A stretch of DNA of 37,469 nt from a virus, in IMG/VR virus record IMGVR_UViG_3300037502_001762, positions 1 through 37,469 of that record; one strand, 5' to 3'. The position numbers and the translations under genes were made by a program. Positions 21,466-29,393 of this stretch are shown here, in pieces. Each line of letters opens with the position of its first letter. The stretch's first letter is position 1. Under the pieces are notes generated by a model, which was not told the DNA's origin, searched no databases, and saw only the letters and a program-made list of their open reading frames with translations.

Positions 21466-22524
21466 CTAGCTCGCGCCGTTGAAGAAACCAAACCCGCTCG
21501 GGTTCTTCACCACGAGACCGGCAATGGCCTCAACGAGGCGGGCAGGGCCGCCGCCGGCGTCGGGCAGATCCTTGACCTGCGGCAGCTTGGCGTAGCGAAC
21601 CTCGACCATGTCCATCGGGATCACGTAGCCCTTGAAGGCCTGGGCGGACAGGGCAGTGCTGTTCTTGCCACCGATGAAGGTGGTGGGGTGCAGGATCAAG
21701 CGACCAAAGTCGCCCTCGAAGATGTCGATGGACGCCTTGAAAGTGTCGGCCGACAGGTCTTGATTGAAGGTGCGGACGCTGGTGGCGGCAATGCTGTTGG
21801 CATTGGCAACCTGAATGGCACCCGAGGCCGTGAGGTTGGTGAACGCACGCTTGAGCGTGGTGCCCAAGATACAATCGTAGTCGCGGAAGGTGCCGGTGGC
21901 GCCGTAGATAGCGGTCAGCACATTCTGGGCAGTCGCCTCGGTGAAGGAAGCGGAGGCCGTGGTGTCGACAGCGCCGGAGGCAGGCAGGAACACCGAGCCA
22001 GAAGCGCAAGCGCCGATGTTGGAGGCGTTGGTGCTGTTCAACCAGTTACCCATCGAGCCGGTCAGGTACGGGTTGGTGCCGTTGTCGGCCTGGGCGGCTT
22101 GGTTGGTGCACATGAAGGTCGACTCCATGTCGCGCTTGATCTCAACAAGCTTCTTGGCAATGCCGTTGGCCAACTCATCGGTCACACCAGCGACGTCCTG
22201 AGTCTCGGCAATGAAACCGATGCGCAGATCGCGGCGGAAGGCCTGGCCGTAGTTGTTCAGACGGGTCCGGTTGACCACCGGGTTGGAGGCACTGGCAACG
22301 GTCACATCAGTGCCGTCGACCACGCCGGCAAGCACGGGAGCGCCGTAATTGTCGACCTGCCAACTGAACTGCATATTACCGATGTCACGGCCCTTGGGGG
22401 CCATGGACACGAACGGGGTCGACTTGGCGTCGACGATGGCGATGTAGTCCGCCAGATCTTCACGAGCGGACGAGGTGGAAGCGAGCGGCACAGAGCCGCC
22501 CTGGTTGGGTTGAAGTAGGGGCAT
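21466..22524 (-). CDS. Major capsid protein (SU10/HK97-fold type)
   Basis: This 352-aa protein forms the head shell. It begins MPLLQPNQGGSVPLASTSSA, followed by REDLADYIAIVDAKSTPFVS, the N-terminal pattern (DL-x-IxxxxxxxTPF-x-S) shared by SU10-like (DUF5309-type) major head proteins. It then has a FSWQVDNYG strand and an RRDLRIGFIAETQDVAGV helix. The length of about 350 aa is usual for this group. No N-terminal scaffold domain is fused, which agrees with the separate scaffold gene upstream. A strong terminator follows. The start is three bases after the scaffold stop. Confidence 0.9.
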   Translation of the reverse strand: MPLLQPNQGGSVPLASTSSAREDLADYIAIVDAKSTPFVSMAPKGRDIGNMQFSWQVDNYGAPVLAGVVDGTDVTVASASNPVVNRTRLNNYGQAFRRDLRIGFIAETQDVAGVTDELANGIAKKLVEIKRDMESTFMCTNQAAQADNGTNPYLTGSMGNWLNSTNASNIGACASGSVFLPASGAVDTTASASFTEATAQNVLTAIYGATGTFRDYDCILGTTLKRAFTNLTASGAIQVANANSIAATSVRTFNQDLSADTFKASIDIFEGDFGRLILHPTTFIGGKNSTALSAQAFKGYVIPMDMVEVRYAKLPQVKDLPDAGGGPARLVEAIAGLVVKNPSGFGFFNGAS

Positions 22525-22527
22525 GGT

Positions 22528-23535
22528 TTAGAGCATCCTTTTGAGTACTTGGGCTAATTCAGTGGTCGTCCCGGACTTTCGGAACTGCAACTTGGCGTTG
22601 TCCAGGCCGACCTTGGCCGCATCCTTCTTTGCAGGGATTGCGGTGGGTCGACCGGGCTGACTGGGTGCCTTGGCCAGTGGGCGGGTGGCAGATGGCTTGC
22701 CCTTGGCGGACTCCTTCTCCAGGCGCAGCTTGCGCCCGGCAATGAAGTCACCGACCAGCACCTGATACTCCGGCAGTGAGGCAATTTGCGGCAATTGCCG
22801 CAGGACGGCCTGCGCCTCGGTGTACTCGGTAGCTGAACGGTCTTTCCACCATGGGTAGAGCGTCTCGGCGATGGGCTTGATCTGCTGGTAGTTCTGCAGG
22901 AAGCGGGCGCGGGTTGGTATGTGCAGGTCGATGGCGTCTTCTACACGCCGCTTGATCTGCTTCACGTCCTCCGCGCTGTACTCCTTGCCCTCTACTTCGC
23001 AGCCGTCGATGTTGTCCTCGCACCACCGTTTCAGGTTCCGGGCCTTGCTCCACTCATCATTGAGCTTCGACACTTCCCAGACATCGGCAAACGGGTCTGC
23101 AGCGGACTGCACCGCGGTCGGCCTATCGTTGGACTGCTCCAGCTTGGTCTTGGCATCGTTGAGCTCCCGCTCGAGCGCCTCGGCCTTCTCCAGCGCCTCT
23201 TTCTTCTGGCGCGTGAGCTTGTCGATGCGTTTGCGGTAGCCCAGCGAATCCTCGTCGCTGTTCTCTTCGGTCTCGGAAAGAACCTCCTGCTCAGGCGACT
23301 CGGCCTGGGCGTCCGTTTGTTCTGCGGTCGGCTCCGCATCCTCGGCCTGATCGTCCACTGAAGTGGCTTCCGGCTCCGGCGCTTGTTGCTCGACGTCTGA
23401 CGCCTTCTCCTCCTCCCCGCTGAATCGTGTCTTCAGCAACTTGGCCAACGCCGATTCGTCGAACTGCATCGGGTTGATTGGGGGCTGTGCCGTGTTTTTA
23501 GACAGGGGCGCTTCCTGTGTCGTTTGGATGTCCAT
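22528..23535 (-). CDS. Scaffolding protein
   Basis: This 335-aa protein lies directly before the major capsid gene. Residues about 40-100 are highly acidic, Glu/Asp/Gln-rich and disordered. Residues 100-140 are a coiled coil (RKRIDKLTRQKKEALEKAEA). The C-terminus is basic (TRPLAKAPSQPGRPTAIPAKK, then a final KRML), as in scaffolds that bind the capsid interior through a positive tail. ATG 23535 was chosen; an upstream TTG would add 11 residues. Such proteins drive head assembly and leave or are degraded afterwards. No maturation protease is seen nearby. Confidence 0.8.
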   Translation of the reverse strand: MDIQTTQEAPLSKNTAQPPINPMQFDESALAKLLKTRFSGEEEKASDVEQQAPEPEATSVDDQAEDAEPTAEQTDAQAESPEQEVLSETEENSDEDSLGYRKRIDKLTRQKKEALEKAEALERELNDAKTKLEQSNDRPTAVQSAADPFADVWEVSKLNDEWSKARNLKRWCEDNIDGCEVEGKEYSAEDVKQIKRRVEDAIDLHIPTRARFLQNYQQIKPIAETLYPWWKDRSATEYTEAQAVLRQLPQIASLPEYQVLVGDFIAGRKLRLEKESAKGKPSATRPLAKAPSQPGRPTAIPAKKDAAKVGLDNAKLQFRKSGTTTELAQVLKRML

Positions 23536-23614
23536 GCTTTTAGACCCTGCAAGCCGGGTATGCTGCAACCATGGTTGTTGAGGCCAACCAAGAAGCCGTT
23601 GTGTGAGTGAGAGC
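23536..23614. other. 79-base gap before the scaffold gene
   Basis: The minus strand holds GGTTGGCCTCAACAACC, a short inverted repeat that may be a hairpin or operator. No good -10/-35 pair can be defended. This is one of few real gaps in the structural operon, so a late promoter here is possible but unproven. Confidence 0.25.
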
Positions 23615-23857
23615 CTAGAATTGACCGGAAGTCAAGTCTCTCCCGTTTCGCAGCGCACTGATTTGTGCGATGAGATCCTTGATCGCGGCTGCCCGGCCTG
23701 CGTTGTAGGCACGGTCCTCCGCGGAAAGCGATGGGAGGAGGGCGCTGTGTACCTCGTCCCGTAGCGTGTCGTCGATGACCTGGCCAATGGCCTTGAGCAC
23801 CGGGTGCTCCTCGGACACTGACAGGGCCTCCGAGAGTTGTTCGTCGTTCAGTTTCAT
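23615..23857 (-). CDS. Small helical protein between portal and scaffold
   Basis: This 80-aa protein begins MKLNDEQLSEALSVSEEHPV and is predicted helical with a final NGRDLTSGQF. It contains an ERxxN-like segment, AEDRAYNAGRAAAIKDLI, seen in small helical proteins encoded next to portal genes in many phages; function unknown. ATG 23857 overlaps the portal stop (ATGA). A 79-base gap separates it from the scaffold gene. Confidence 0.7.
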   Translation of the reverse strand: MKLNDEQLSEALSVSEEHPVLKAIGQVIDDTLRDEVHSALLPSLSAEDRAYNAGRAAAIKDLIAQISALRNGRDLTSGQF

Positions 23858-25941
23858 TGGACTCCGAGTCTGCCGGTGACGGCGTTCTGCTGCTGTTGCA
23901 CCGAGAACTGCAGGTTCTCAATGTACTTCTGCAGGTTGGCTTGGAAGAGCGGGTCCTGCTGGAGCTGTTGCTGGTACTTCGGGTTGCTCTGTAGCACCTG
24001 CTGAGTGAATTGCAGGCGCATGGCTGCTGTAGGGTCGTTCTCGCGCAATTGGGGCGGGTTGCCGAGGCTCATCAGCGCCACCTCGTCGTTGGTTTCACCG
24101 AACATCTTCTGCGCGGCAGGGCCCTGCTGCATGACCAGCTCGCTGGCCAGGTTGGGATCAATGGCCCGGAGAGCCACAGAGATCAGCTTGGCTCGGTCAA
24201 TGACGCCGGCGGTGTCGAGGGGCAGGACGAGGGTGCTGATGGCCTTCAGCTTCTCGGTGACCAGGTCGGTGGAGAGCTCGCGGATGTCGAACTTCAGCAT
24301 CACGTCGAAGTCCTGAATGTCGGGCGGGAGCGGGGTGGCCGAGGCCGTGATGCGCTGGATCTCGGCGGGGCCGATGTACTGCAGGGTGAGGGACAGCACC
24401 TGGCGGAACGCCTCGGTCCAGCCGTGCAGCCAGTTGTTGATCAGGCGCTGCTGGCGCATCTGGGTGATCACCGGGGGGACCTTCTCGGTCGGGCGCCCAA
24501 AGTAGCGGTCGGTCTGGGCCTCGATGGCTGCGATCAGTTGGAAGGCCACACCGGGCTCGCGGGCGGGCGGCGCCAGGAAGCCAATCTCGCCGCGGCGAAG
24601 GACAGGGATCTGGATGGCCGGGCCGATCTTCAGGTTGCCGCCGCGGGTCTTGGGGACCTCGATGGGGGGCAGGGTGGCCAGGGACGTGTAGTCGAAGATG
24701 GAGTCGCGCTGGGCCTTGACCTCGTGCTGCCAGGTGGAGCAGACCTCGGGCACGCCCCGGCTCTCGGTGATCTGGCGGTGGATGAGCTCACTGCGCCACA
24801 CCACAAACGGGTACTGCCCGTGCGTGTAGTCCAAGAGGTCGAAGTAGCCCCATTTGTCGCCCACCTGAGGGCTGAATACGGTGTAGAACACGCCCGGGAT
24901 GCCGTCGGAGTCGATTGATTTTTGGTAGCTATAGACCACCTCGATCAGGTTCTCGCGGTCGAGGATGGAGTTTTCGGCCAGGCCGACAGCAGCGTAGGTG
25001 TAGGCCGAGTAGTCGCTGAAACGGCCCATCGTGTTGATCGCCTCCTGGGCCCACTCGGCGTCCCAGCCCTCGGTCTCGACCTTGTTCAAGAGCTCGGCCT
25101 CGGTCATGTAAAACCGTCGGAACACCACCCGGGCGGACTGGATGTCGGTGGTCTCGGGCGGGAAGACCAGCTCGTCGTAGGGTGCGAGGGCTGCCACCAT
25201 GGGCTTGTTGGTGACCATGGTCGGGATGGGGAAGTCGCACTCGCCCTCGGTGCGCAGGTCGCGGATGGCCTTGAGGGCCCGGCGCTTGCGCAGGTTGGGG
25301 AAGGCCGAGAGGAGGAGCTCTGCGGATTGGTCGTCGGCCTCGGGATTGGCGATGAGGTTGGGCAGGTCGGCAAGGATGGAGTCCTGTGGGGACTGGGCTG
25401 CCAGAGCCATGATCTGGTCCATGGTCAGGTACTGCTCCTTCTGACCCATCTCCTGCTGCCAGGTGACGTGCACACCGGCCCAGCCGTAGGTCCATAGGTA
25501 CTGGGAGAGCAGCTCGACCTCGCGGGTGAGGTCGTTGTACATCTTCGCATTGACCGTCCAGTCCATCAGGTTGTGCGCGGTGACGGCCTGATCAAGCTGG
25601 CTGATGTTGGTGGGGCTGACGCGGAGCATCGAGCGCCAGAAGGAGGTGCTGCAGAGGTCCACGAGGCCGTTGATCACCTCGTCGGCAAGCGGGATGCGGG
25701 TGTCGGAGGCGCCGTCCCAGGGGAATGCCGGCTTGTTGCGGTTGGCATCATTCCACTTCTTGCCGTCGTCGGTCTGACCAGGCCAGCGGCAGTAGCGCAC
25801 ATTCTCGGCATTCTCGACACGGGCGAAGACGCCGTAGTCGGTGGCCGAACGCCGCAGCTCCTCGGTCAGTGCGCTGACATTGGGCTCGTCGCCGACCCGT
25901 GCCATCACGTCGGTTGCCTGCTTGTAGGAATCTCCTTGCAT
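23854..25941 (-). CDS. Portal protein
   Basis: This 695-aa protein forms the dodecameric DNA entry/exit channel of the capsid. The order terminase, portal, scaffold, capsid supports the call. Sequence features include the wing-type N-terminal half (KPAFPWDGASDTRIPLADEV, where PWDGASD is a recurrent portal signature), a tunnel region with VFYTVFSPQVGDKWGYFDLL, and a C-terminal Gln-rich barrel-like helical tail (YQQQLQQDPLFQANLQKYIE). The length is close to P22-type portals (about 725 aa), in line with a podovirus. ATG 25941 (MQGDSYKQATD) follows the terminase stop by 11 bases; an upstream in-frame start at 25977 would overlap the terminase. Confidence 0.9.
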   Translation of the reverse strand: MQGDSYKQATDVMARVGDEPNVSALTEELRRSATDYGVFARVENAENVRYCRWPGQTDDGKKWNDANRNKPAFPWDGASDTRIPLADEVINGLVDLCSTSFWRSMLRVSPTNISQLDQAVTAHNLMDWTVNAKMYNDLTREVELLSQYLWTYGWAGVHVTWQQEMGQKEQYLTMDQIMALAAQSPQDSILADLPNLIANPEADDQSAELLLSAFPNLRKRRALKAIRDLRTEGECDFPIPTMVTNKPMVAALAPYDELVFPPETTDIQSARVVFRRFYMTEAELLNKVETEGWDAEWAQEAINTMGRFSDYSAYTYAAVGLAENSILDRENLIEVVYSYQKSIDSDGIPGVFYTVFSPQVGDKWGYFDLLDYTHGQYPFVVWRSELIHRQITESRGVPEVCSTWQHEVKAQRDSIFDYTSLATLPPIEVPKTRGGNLKIGPAIQIPVLRRGEIGFLAPPAREPGVAFQLIAAIEAQTDRYFGRPTEKVPPVITQMRQQRLINNWLHGWTEAFRQVLSLTLQYIGPAEIQRITASATPLPPDIQDFDVMLKFDIRELSTDLVTEKLKAISTLVLPLDTAGVIDRAKLISVALRAIDPNLASELVMQQGPAAQKMFGETNDEVALMSLGNPPQLRENDPTAAMRLQFTQQVLQSNPKYQQQLQQDPLFQANLQKYIENLQFSVQQQQNAVTGRLGVQ

Positions 25942-25952
25942 AGTGTCTTTTG

Positions 25953-27659
25953 TTAGTATCCACCGCCGCCGCGGCAATCAAAGCCCCCATGGCCTACGAA
26001 CGCAAGACCGGAGACCAAGAGCATCCCCAAGCAGTCGATGGGGTCCTTGGTCGCACCCTTCTGCCCGTCGCGCCCGGTGTGCTCGGAGAGTGCGTAGGTA
26101 AGGTTGACGCAGTCGTCGGTGATATAGAGCGAGGGCTCGTTGAGCGGGGTGAGCGGCTGGGTGGCATCGTAGGAGAGGAGGCTGTTGATGGCGCTGGTGC
26201 GCTGGTCGACGGGCACGCCGGGTGCCGGTACGAATGCCATGGGCTCGTCCTGGGGGTTGTCGGACTCGGCCAGGAGGTCGATCAGGGTTGTGCCGCCGGC
26301 CTCGGATAGTGCGGGCGAACCGCCGGCCTTGGGGTCGATCAGGCGCATCACAGGCTCGCCGTAACCGAGCTCGGCCTCAATGGTCCTGAATAGGTTACGG
26401 TACTCGGATATCGACCGCCCGGCATCCAAGGTCTGGGCAGGCCCGAGCTTGCCGTCGGGCTTCTCGGAGGGCAGGGCCCACTCGCCGTAGTTGCTGAAGT
26501 CCGGGAACTCCCGCACCACAACCCGCTTGCCGTCCTCGTAGACCAACAACCACAAACAGAACCAATTCCGGGCGCCAGCGGGGTCGCAGACCATGTACAG
26601 GGTGCCGCCGGGGGGCACCTTGGAGGCCGGGATGCAGTGGATATCCGGGCGGAAACGGGCGAAGGCCTTGCCGATGTTGTCCGAGGCCCAGCCGTAGGCC
26701 CGGGTCAGGATCTGGCCCATGGGCGAGGTGACCAGCTTGCTCTTCATCTCGTCGAAGGGGTTGTACGGGTTGTCTTCCGAGAAGAAGAACACGGTGCGCC
26801 GGTTGGTCTGGGGCTGCACCATGGTGCGGGCGGCCTTGCCGAGGGGCCAGGTGGGGAGCGCTTGCTTGCCTTTGATGAGCTCGGCGTCGTGGAAAGCGGA
26901 GATTGAGGAGCCGGCGGTGAACTCCTTGTAGACGCTGGCCACGCCCTCGAGGGGTGTCTGGGTGACCAGGAGCTTGCCGCGGCGGGTGATGAGGCGGTAG
27001 CGGAGTGTGTCCACCCAGGACTGCGGGACCAGCTCGTCGCACCAGATCAGGTCGGCCTCGCGGCCTTCGATGGTGTTCTCGCTCTGCGTGTAGTTCAGGA
27101 AGTCACAGCGTGATCCGTTGGGCAGGATGAATGAGCCGTCGGTGAAGCCATTCTTGCGGCTGTAGTTCAGGTAGTGAATACGGCCCTTCTTGGTGGCCCG
27201 GAGGGCGACGGGCAGGTAGTTGTAGATTGCGGGCTGCTGCACGGTGACTGAGGTGGCGTGGCTTGTGTGGCAGCAGAGGACGCTGGCGTTTTCCTTCTCG
27301 AGGAGGGTTTGCACCACGCGGCGTGCGGCCCAGAGGGTTTTACCGGCGCGGTTGCCGCCGGAGATCAGCAGCTCCTGGGTGGCTGCGTACTCGGTGTTGG
27401 CGATCTCCCAGTGGTCAGGGATGAAACCGTAGGTGTAGGGGTCGGCCTTCTCGAGCAGCACGAGCTGGGTGCGCTTCTGCTTCAGCTCGAGTGCCCGGGG
27501 GTGCGAGGCGTCGATCTTGGGTAGGAATGGGTGCTGCGGCTGGTCGTTCCACCAGGCGGTGTTGCAGGCCTCGGTGCAGAAGCGCTTCTGCTTGGGGCCT
27601 TCGCGCTGCTTGATGATCTCGAAGGGCTTGGAGCAGGTGAGGCAGAGGGGGTGTGACAT
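25953..27659 (-). CDS. terL: Terminase large subunit (TerL) with N-terminal zinc finger
   Basis: This 568-aa packaging motor couples ATP hydrolysis to DNA translocation and cuts the concatemer. Numbered from ATG 27659, the Walker A is SGGNRAGKT (100-108), the Walker B with catalytic Glu is DLIWCDE (203-209), and the coupling motif is TQTP (233-236). The RNase H-like nuclease has Asp 359 in MVCDPAGA, Asp 442 in LIDPKAGG and a later KDPIDCLG. An unusual N-terminal zinc finger has C6, C9, C28 and C32. A GTG at 27677 would add six residues. No clear Shine-Dalgarno site is visible. It follows the non-coding candidate packaging region. Confidence 0.93.
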   Translation of the reverse strand: MSHPLCLTCSKPFEIIKQREGPKQKRFCTEACNTAWWNDQPQHPFLPKIDASHPRALELKQKRTQLVLLEKADPYTYGFIPDHWEIANTEYAATQELLISGGNRAGKTLWAARRVVQTLLEKENASVLCCHTSHATSVTVQQPAIYNYLPVALRATKKGRIHYLNYSRKNGFTDGSFILPNGSRCDFLNYTQSENTIEGREADLIWCDELVPQSWVDTLRYRLITRRGKLLVTQTPLEGVASVYKEFTAGSSISAFHDAELIKGKQALPTWPLGKAARTMVQPQTNRRTVFFFSEDNPYNPFDEMKSKLVTSPMGQILTRAYGWASDNIGKAFARFRPDIHCIPASKVPPGGTLYMVCDPAGARNWFCLWLLVYEDGKRVVVREFPDFSNYGEWALPSEKPDGKLGPAQTLDAGRSISEYRNLFRTIEAELGYGEPVMRLIDPKAGGSPALSEAGGTTLIDLLAESDNPQDEPMAFVPAPGVPVDQRTSAINSLLSYDATQPLTPLNEPSLYITDDCVNLTYALSEHTGRDGQKGATKDPIDCLGMLLVSGLAFVGHGGFDCRGGGGY

Positions 27660-27680
27660 AGGGGGGATTCCACTCACTTT

Positions 27681-27717
27681 ACAGAGGAGGACAGAGGATG
27701 ACTGAGGATGACTGAAG
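27681..27717. repeat. Four in-register 10-bp repeats beside terL
   Basis: On the plus strand the decamers read ACAGAGGAGG, ACAGAGGATG, ACTGAGGATG and a partial ACTGAAGG with no spacer. A period of 10 places each copy on the same face of the helix, as expected for a multimeric protein binding site. The position immediately upstream of terL and downstream of a small-terminase-like gene suggests a pac or cos recognition site. Confidence 0.7.
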
Positions 27718-27736
27718 GCTGTGTGGGGTGTGTTTG

Positions 27737-27742
27737 TTTATA
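27737..27742 (-). promoter_or_regulatory. Candidate -10 element upstream of terL
   Basis: On the minus strand TATAAA lies in a locally AT-rich stretch (CGAAAAATATAAACAAAC). A matching -35 is poor (GACGGG at 17-base spacing). It is weak evidence for a late promoter driving the packaging and head genes. Confidence 0.2.
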
Positions 27743-27852
27743 TTTTTCGTTTTAGAGAACCCGTCGACTTTTAGCGTCGCCGCGGATTGCCCGACCCCCT
27801 CCCCCCGGTGCCCGGGCGGCCTGGCGCTTGCCTGGGCGCCGCGGGTTGGATT

Positions 27853-27981
27853 GGGGCAGAATCGAACCAGTTGTTAGCACTAGTGTTAGCACTGGATGAC
27901 AGAAACGCATAAAACCTCAGCAAATAGGGGCAATCGCACGTGCTGTGAATCGAACCCTTGGTTAAGTTCAAAGGTTAGCAC
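27853..27981. repeat. Direct repeats with tRNA T-arm-like sequence
   Basis: On the plus strand GAATCGAACC occurs at 27859-27868 and 27947-27956, and GTTAGCAC at 27873-27880, 27885-27892 and 27974-27981. GGGGCA precedes both copies of the first motif. The layout suggests a diverged duplication of a ~30-50-base unit. On the minus strand it reads GGTTCGATTC, like a tRNA T-loop, but the flanking stems do not pair. Confidence 0.5.
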
Positions 27982-28585
27982 CGTCCGGGATCTGCTCGTC
28001 GTTGACCGGGGTCACATTGCGCTCCTTCAAGTCCTTCATCAGGTCGCGATGGCTCACAGAGGCCGTCATGGCGAGGTGGATACTGGTGGGCTGGCCTTTG
28101 ATATTGGCAAGCTTGTCGGTTAGCACCGCTACCGCTACGGGAAGGCTGCGGTCATCGATGAACGCCATTGATTCCTGGGCTAGTCGTTTCGTGCCTTTCC
28201 ATATTGCGACCTCCAGAAATCCAGTAACATCCTTGCGCCAGTCATCCTCATTTTCGGGGTAGTCGTGCGGCACTTTGACTCCCCTAATGTACTTAAACGC
28301 AGTCTGCTCACTCAATCCAGCATCCGCTGCAATCTTTGCAAGCGACTCATTCTTGATGATGCCATCGACAATTATGTCTGCCTTTTCTTGGTCCAGCTTG
28401 GAGTTTGAATGCTGGTTAGTCGGTGGCTTACTGTAGCCAACCTCCTCTGCAGCTTTTCTGATCTTATCCTTGAACTCCTTTGGAAGCCTTGGGTCATCAC
28501 GTAGTGCCCACGCTACGCGGTTTCTGTCGGTCCCAGCCTTTGCAGCGACATCACTCAGTGATGCCCTGGTCTTCTTACCCGGCAT
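27968..28585 (-). CDS. Terminase small subunit-like protein with LacI-type HTH
   Basis: This 205-aa protein lies just upstream of terL, where the small terminase subunit is expected. Residues 8-51 (RASLSDVAAKAGTDRNRVAW, then PRLPKEFKDKIRKAAEEVGY) match the LacI-family helix-turn-helix plus hinge pattern. A second HTH-like segment lies at 80-101 (ESLAKIAADAGLSEQTAFKY). The C-terminal half is helical and lacks a sugar-binding domain. I infer a DNA-recognition subunit of terminase; a transcription regulator of the terminase operon is the alternative. ATG 28585 was chosen over TTG 28594; it overlaps the glycosyltransferase end in another frame. The base composition is AT-richer than its neighbours. 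Confidence 0.65.
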   Translation of the reverse strand: MPGKKTRASLSDVAAKAGTDRNRVAWALRDDPRLPKEFKDKIRKAAEEVGYSKPPTNQHSNSKLDQEKADIIVDGIIKNESLAKIAADAGLSEQTAFKYIRGVKVPHDYPENEDDWRKDVTGFLEVAIWKGTKRLAQESMAFIDDRSLPVAVAVLTDKLANIKGQPTSIHLAMTASVSHRDLMKDLKERNVTPVNDEQIPDGANL

Positions 28586-29393
28586 AAGGCGCAAAGCTAA
28601 AGGGGAACTCTCCCCAGTGGTTGAGCTGCTTCTTGGGCTTCATTGAGTAGTGATTTACTCCGGCCAGGGTCATCCTGACCGCGGCAGCGTAATCCTCACT
28701 GAGATACTCGAGTTTGCCCGGCATGGAATCCATGGCAATGGGCATCCACAGGGTCGGGAACCTGTCGACCCTCACATCGTCGCACCAGTCGATCCTGTAC
28801 GGCATCTGCACTCCTGACCCTCCCAGCGCATCAAGTGTCGCCATAAGGCATTTACGGGGGATTGCGAGGCATCCTGAGGCGAACATCGTAATGGGCACCA
28901 GCTCCGCTGCGCACTCTGCGTCATTGACCTGATGCTTCAGGGCCTGCAGGTGCTCGACCTTGGGTCGCAGGGCCGGCCTGGCGGGCAGTGAGCGGCATGA
29001 GTAGGGGATGCACACCGTTGCCTGGTGCTCATGGGCCAGCTCGGCCATGCGGATGATATCGGCGGCAGTGAACTCGATGTCGTGGTCGAGCTGCACCCAC
29101 ACATCCTTGCCTGAGTCGAGGAACCACTTGGTGGCGCGGCAGCGGGAGCGGCTGATCAGCGCATCCTCCCGGATGGTGCGCAGATCGGTCTGCCTGTCAG
29201 AACGGGCGAAGGTGGCCGTCAGGTCGATCCAAGACATCATACAGGCGGCACTAATGCCACCGTAGGCGTATAGCGAGACATGGATGGACGGCCTGGTGCC
29301 TGCCTGGGTTGTGCCTTGCACCTTGCTGGTCGGCTGCGGTGCGTAAATAAATGGATCTTCCATCTGTGGGGATTCTGCCTTGGTTGCGGTCAT
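28575..29393 (-). CDS. GT-A type glycosyltransferase-like protein
   Basis: This 272-aa protein probably transfers a sugar from a nucleotide-sugar donor. Residues 36-47 (SIHVSLYAYGGI) fit the first beta strand and loop. Around residue 98 the sequence VWVQLDHDIEFTAADI places a DxD motif (Asp 103, Asp 105) after a beta strand, the metal/donor site of GT-A enzymes. ADIIRMAELAHE is the helix after it. The late WCDD segment may be the acceptor-site acid. The start overlaps the HTH gene stop (ATGA). Its substrate is unknown: modified phage DNA, virion protein or host surface glycan are all possible. Confidence 0.7.
   Translation of the reverse strand: MTATKAESPQMEDPFIYAPQPTSKVQGTTQAGTRPSIHVSLYAYGGISAACMMSWIDLTATFARSDRQTDLRTIREDALISRSRCRATKWFLDSGKDVWVQLDHDIEFTAADIIRMAELAHEHQATVCIPYSCRSLPARPALRPKVEHLQALKHQVNDAECAAELVPITMFASGCLAIPRKCLMATLDALGGSGVQMPYRIDWCDDVRVDRFPTLWMPIAMDSMPGKLEYLSEDYAAAVRMTLAGVNHYSMKPKKQLNHWGEFPFSFAPYAG

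Larger units (their letters stand above)
27678..27967. other. 290-base non-coding region between the terminase genes
   Basis: This is the largest gap in the window. It contains four phased 10-bp repeats (27681-27717), an AT-rich stretch around 27730-27760, a GC-rich inverted repeat (27807-27817 with 27830-27840, 9 of 11 pairs) and two blocks of short direct repeats (27853-27981). I see no defensible gene: the one 66-codon frame is Ser/Pro/Arg-rich and lacks a ribosome site. A packaging initiation site or a promoter for the late genes is the most likely content. Confidence 0.6.

Noticed and set aside
21190-22518. 442-codon open frame on the plus strand over the capsid gene
   Set aside because: It is antisense to the clearly recognisable major capsid protein, has Gly/Val/Arg-biased composition caused by GC-rich third positions, and has no ribosome site or overlap pattern.
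27850-27960. Possible tRNA genes suggested by GGTTCGATTC on the minus strand
   Set aside because: The bases flanking the loop do not form a T-stem, and no matching acceptor, D or anticodon arms are found.
27771-27971. 66-codon minus-strand frame in the terminase gap
   Set aside because: Pro/Arg/Ser-rich translation of repeat and GC-rich DNA with no ribosome site or similarity; treated as non-coding.
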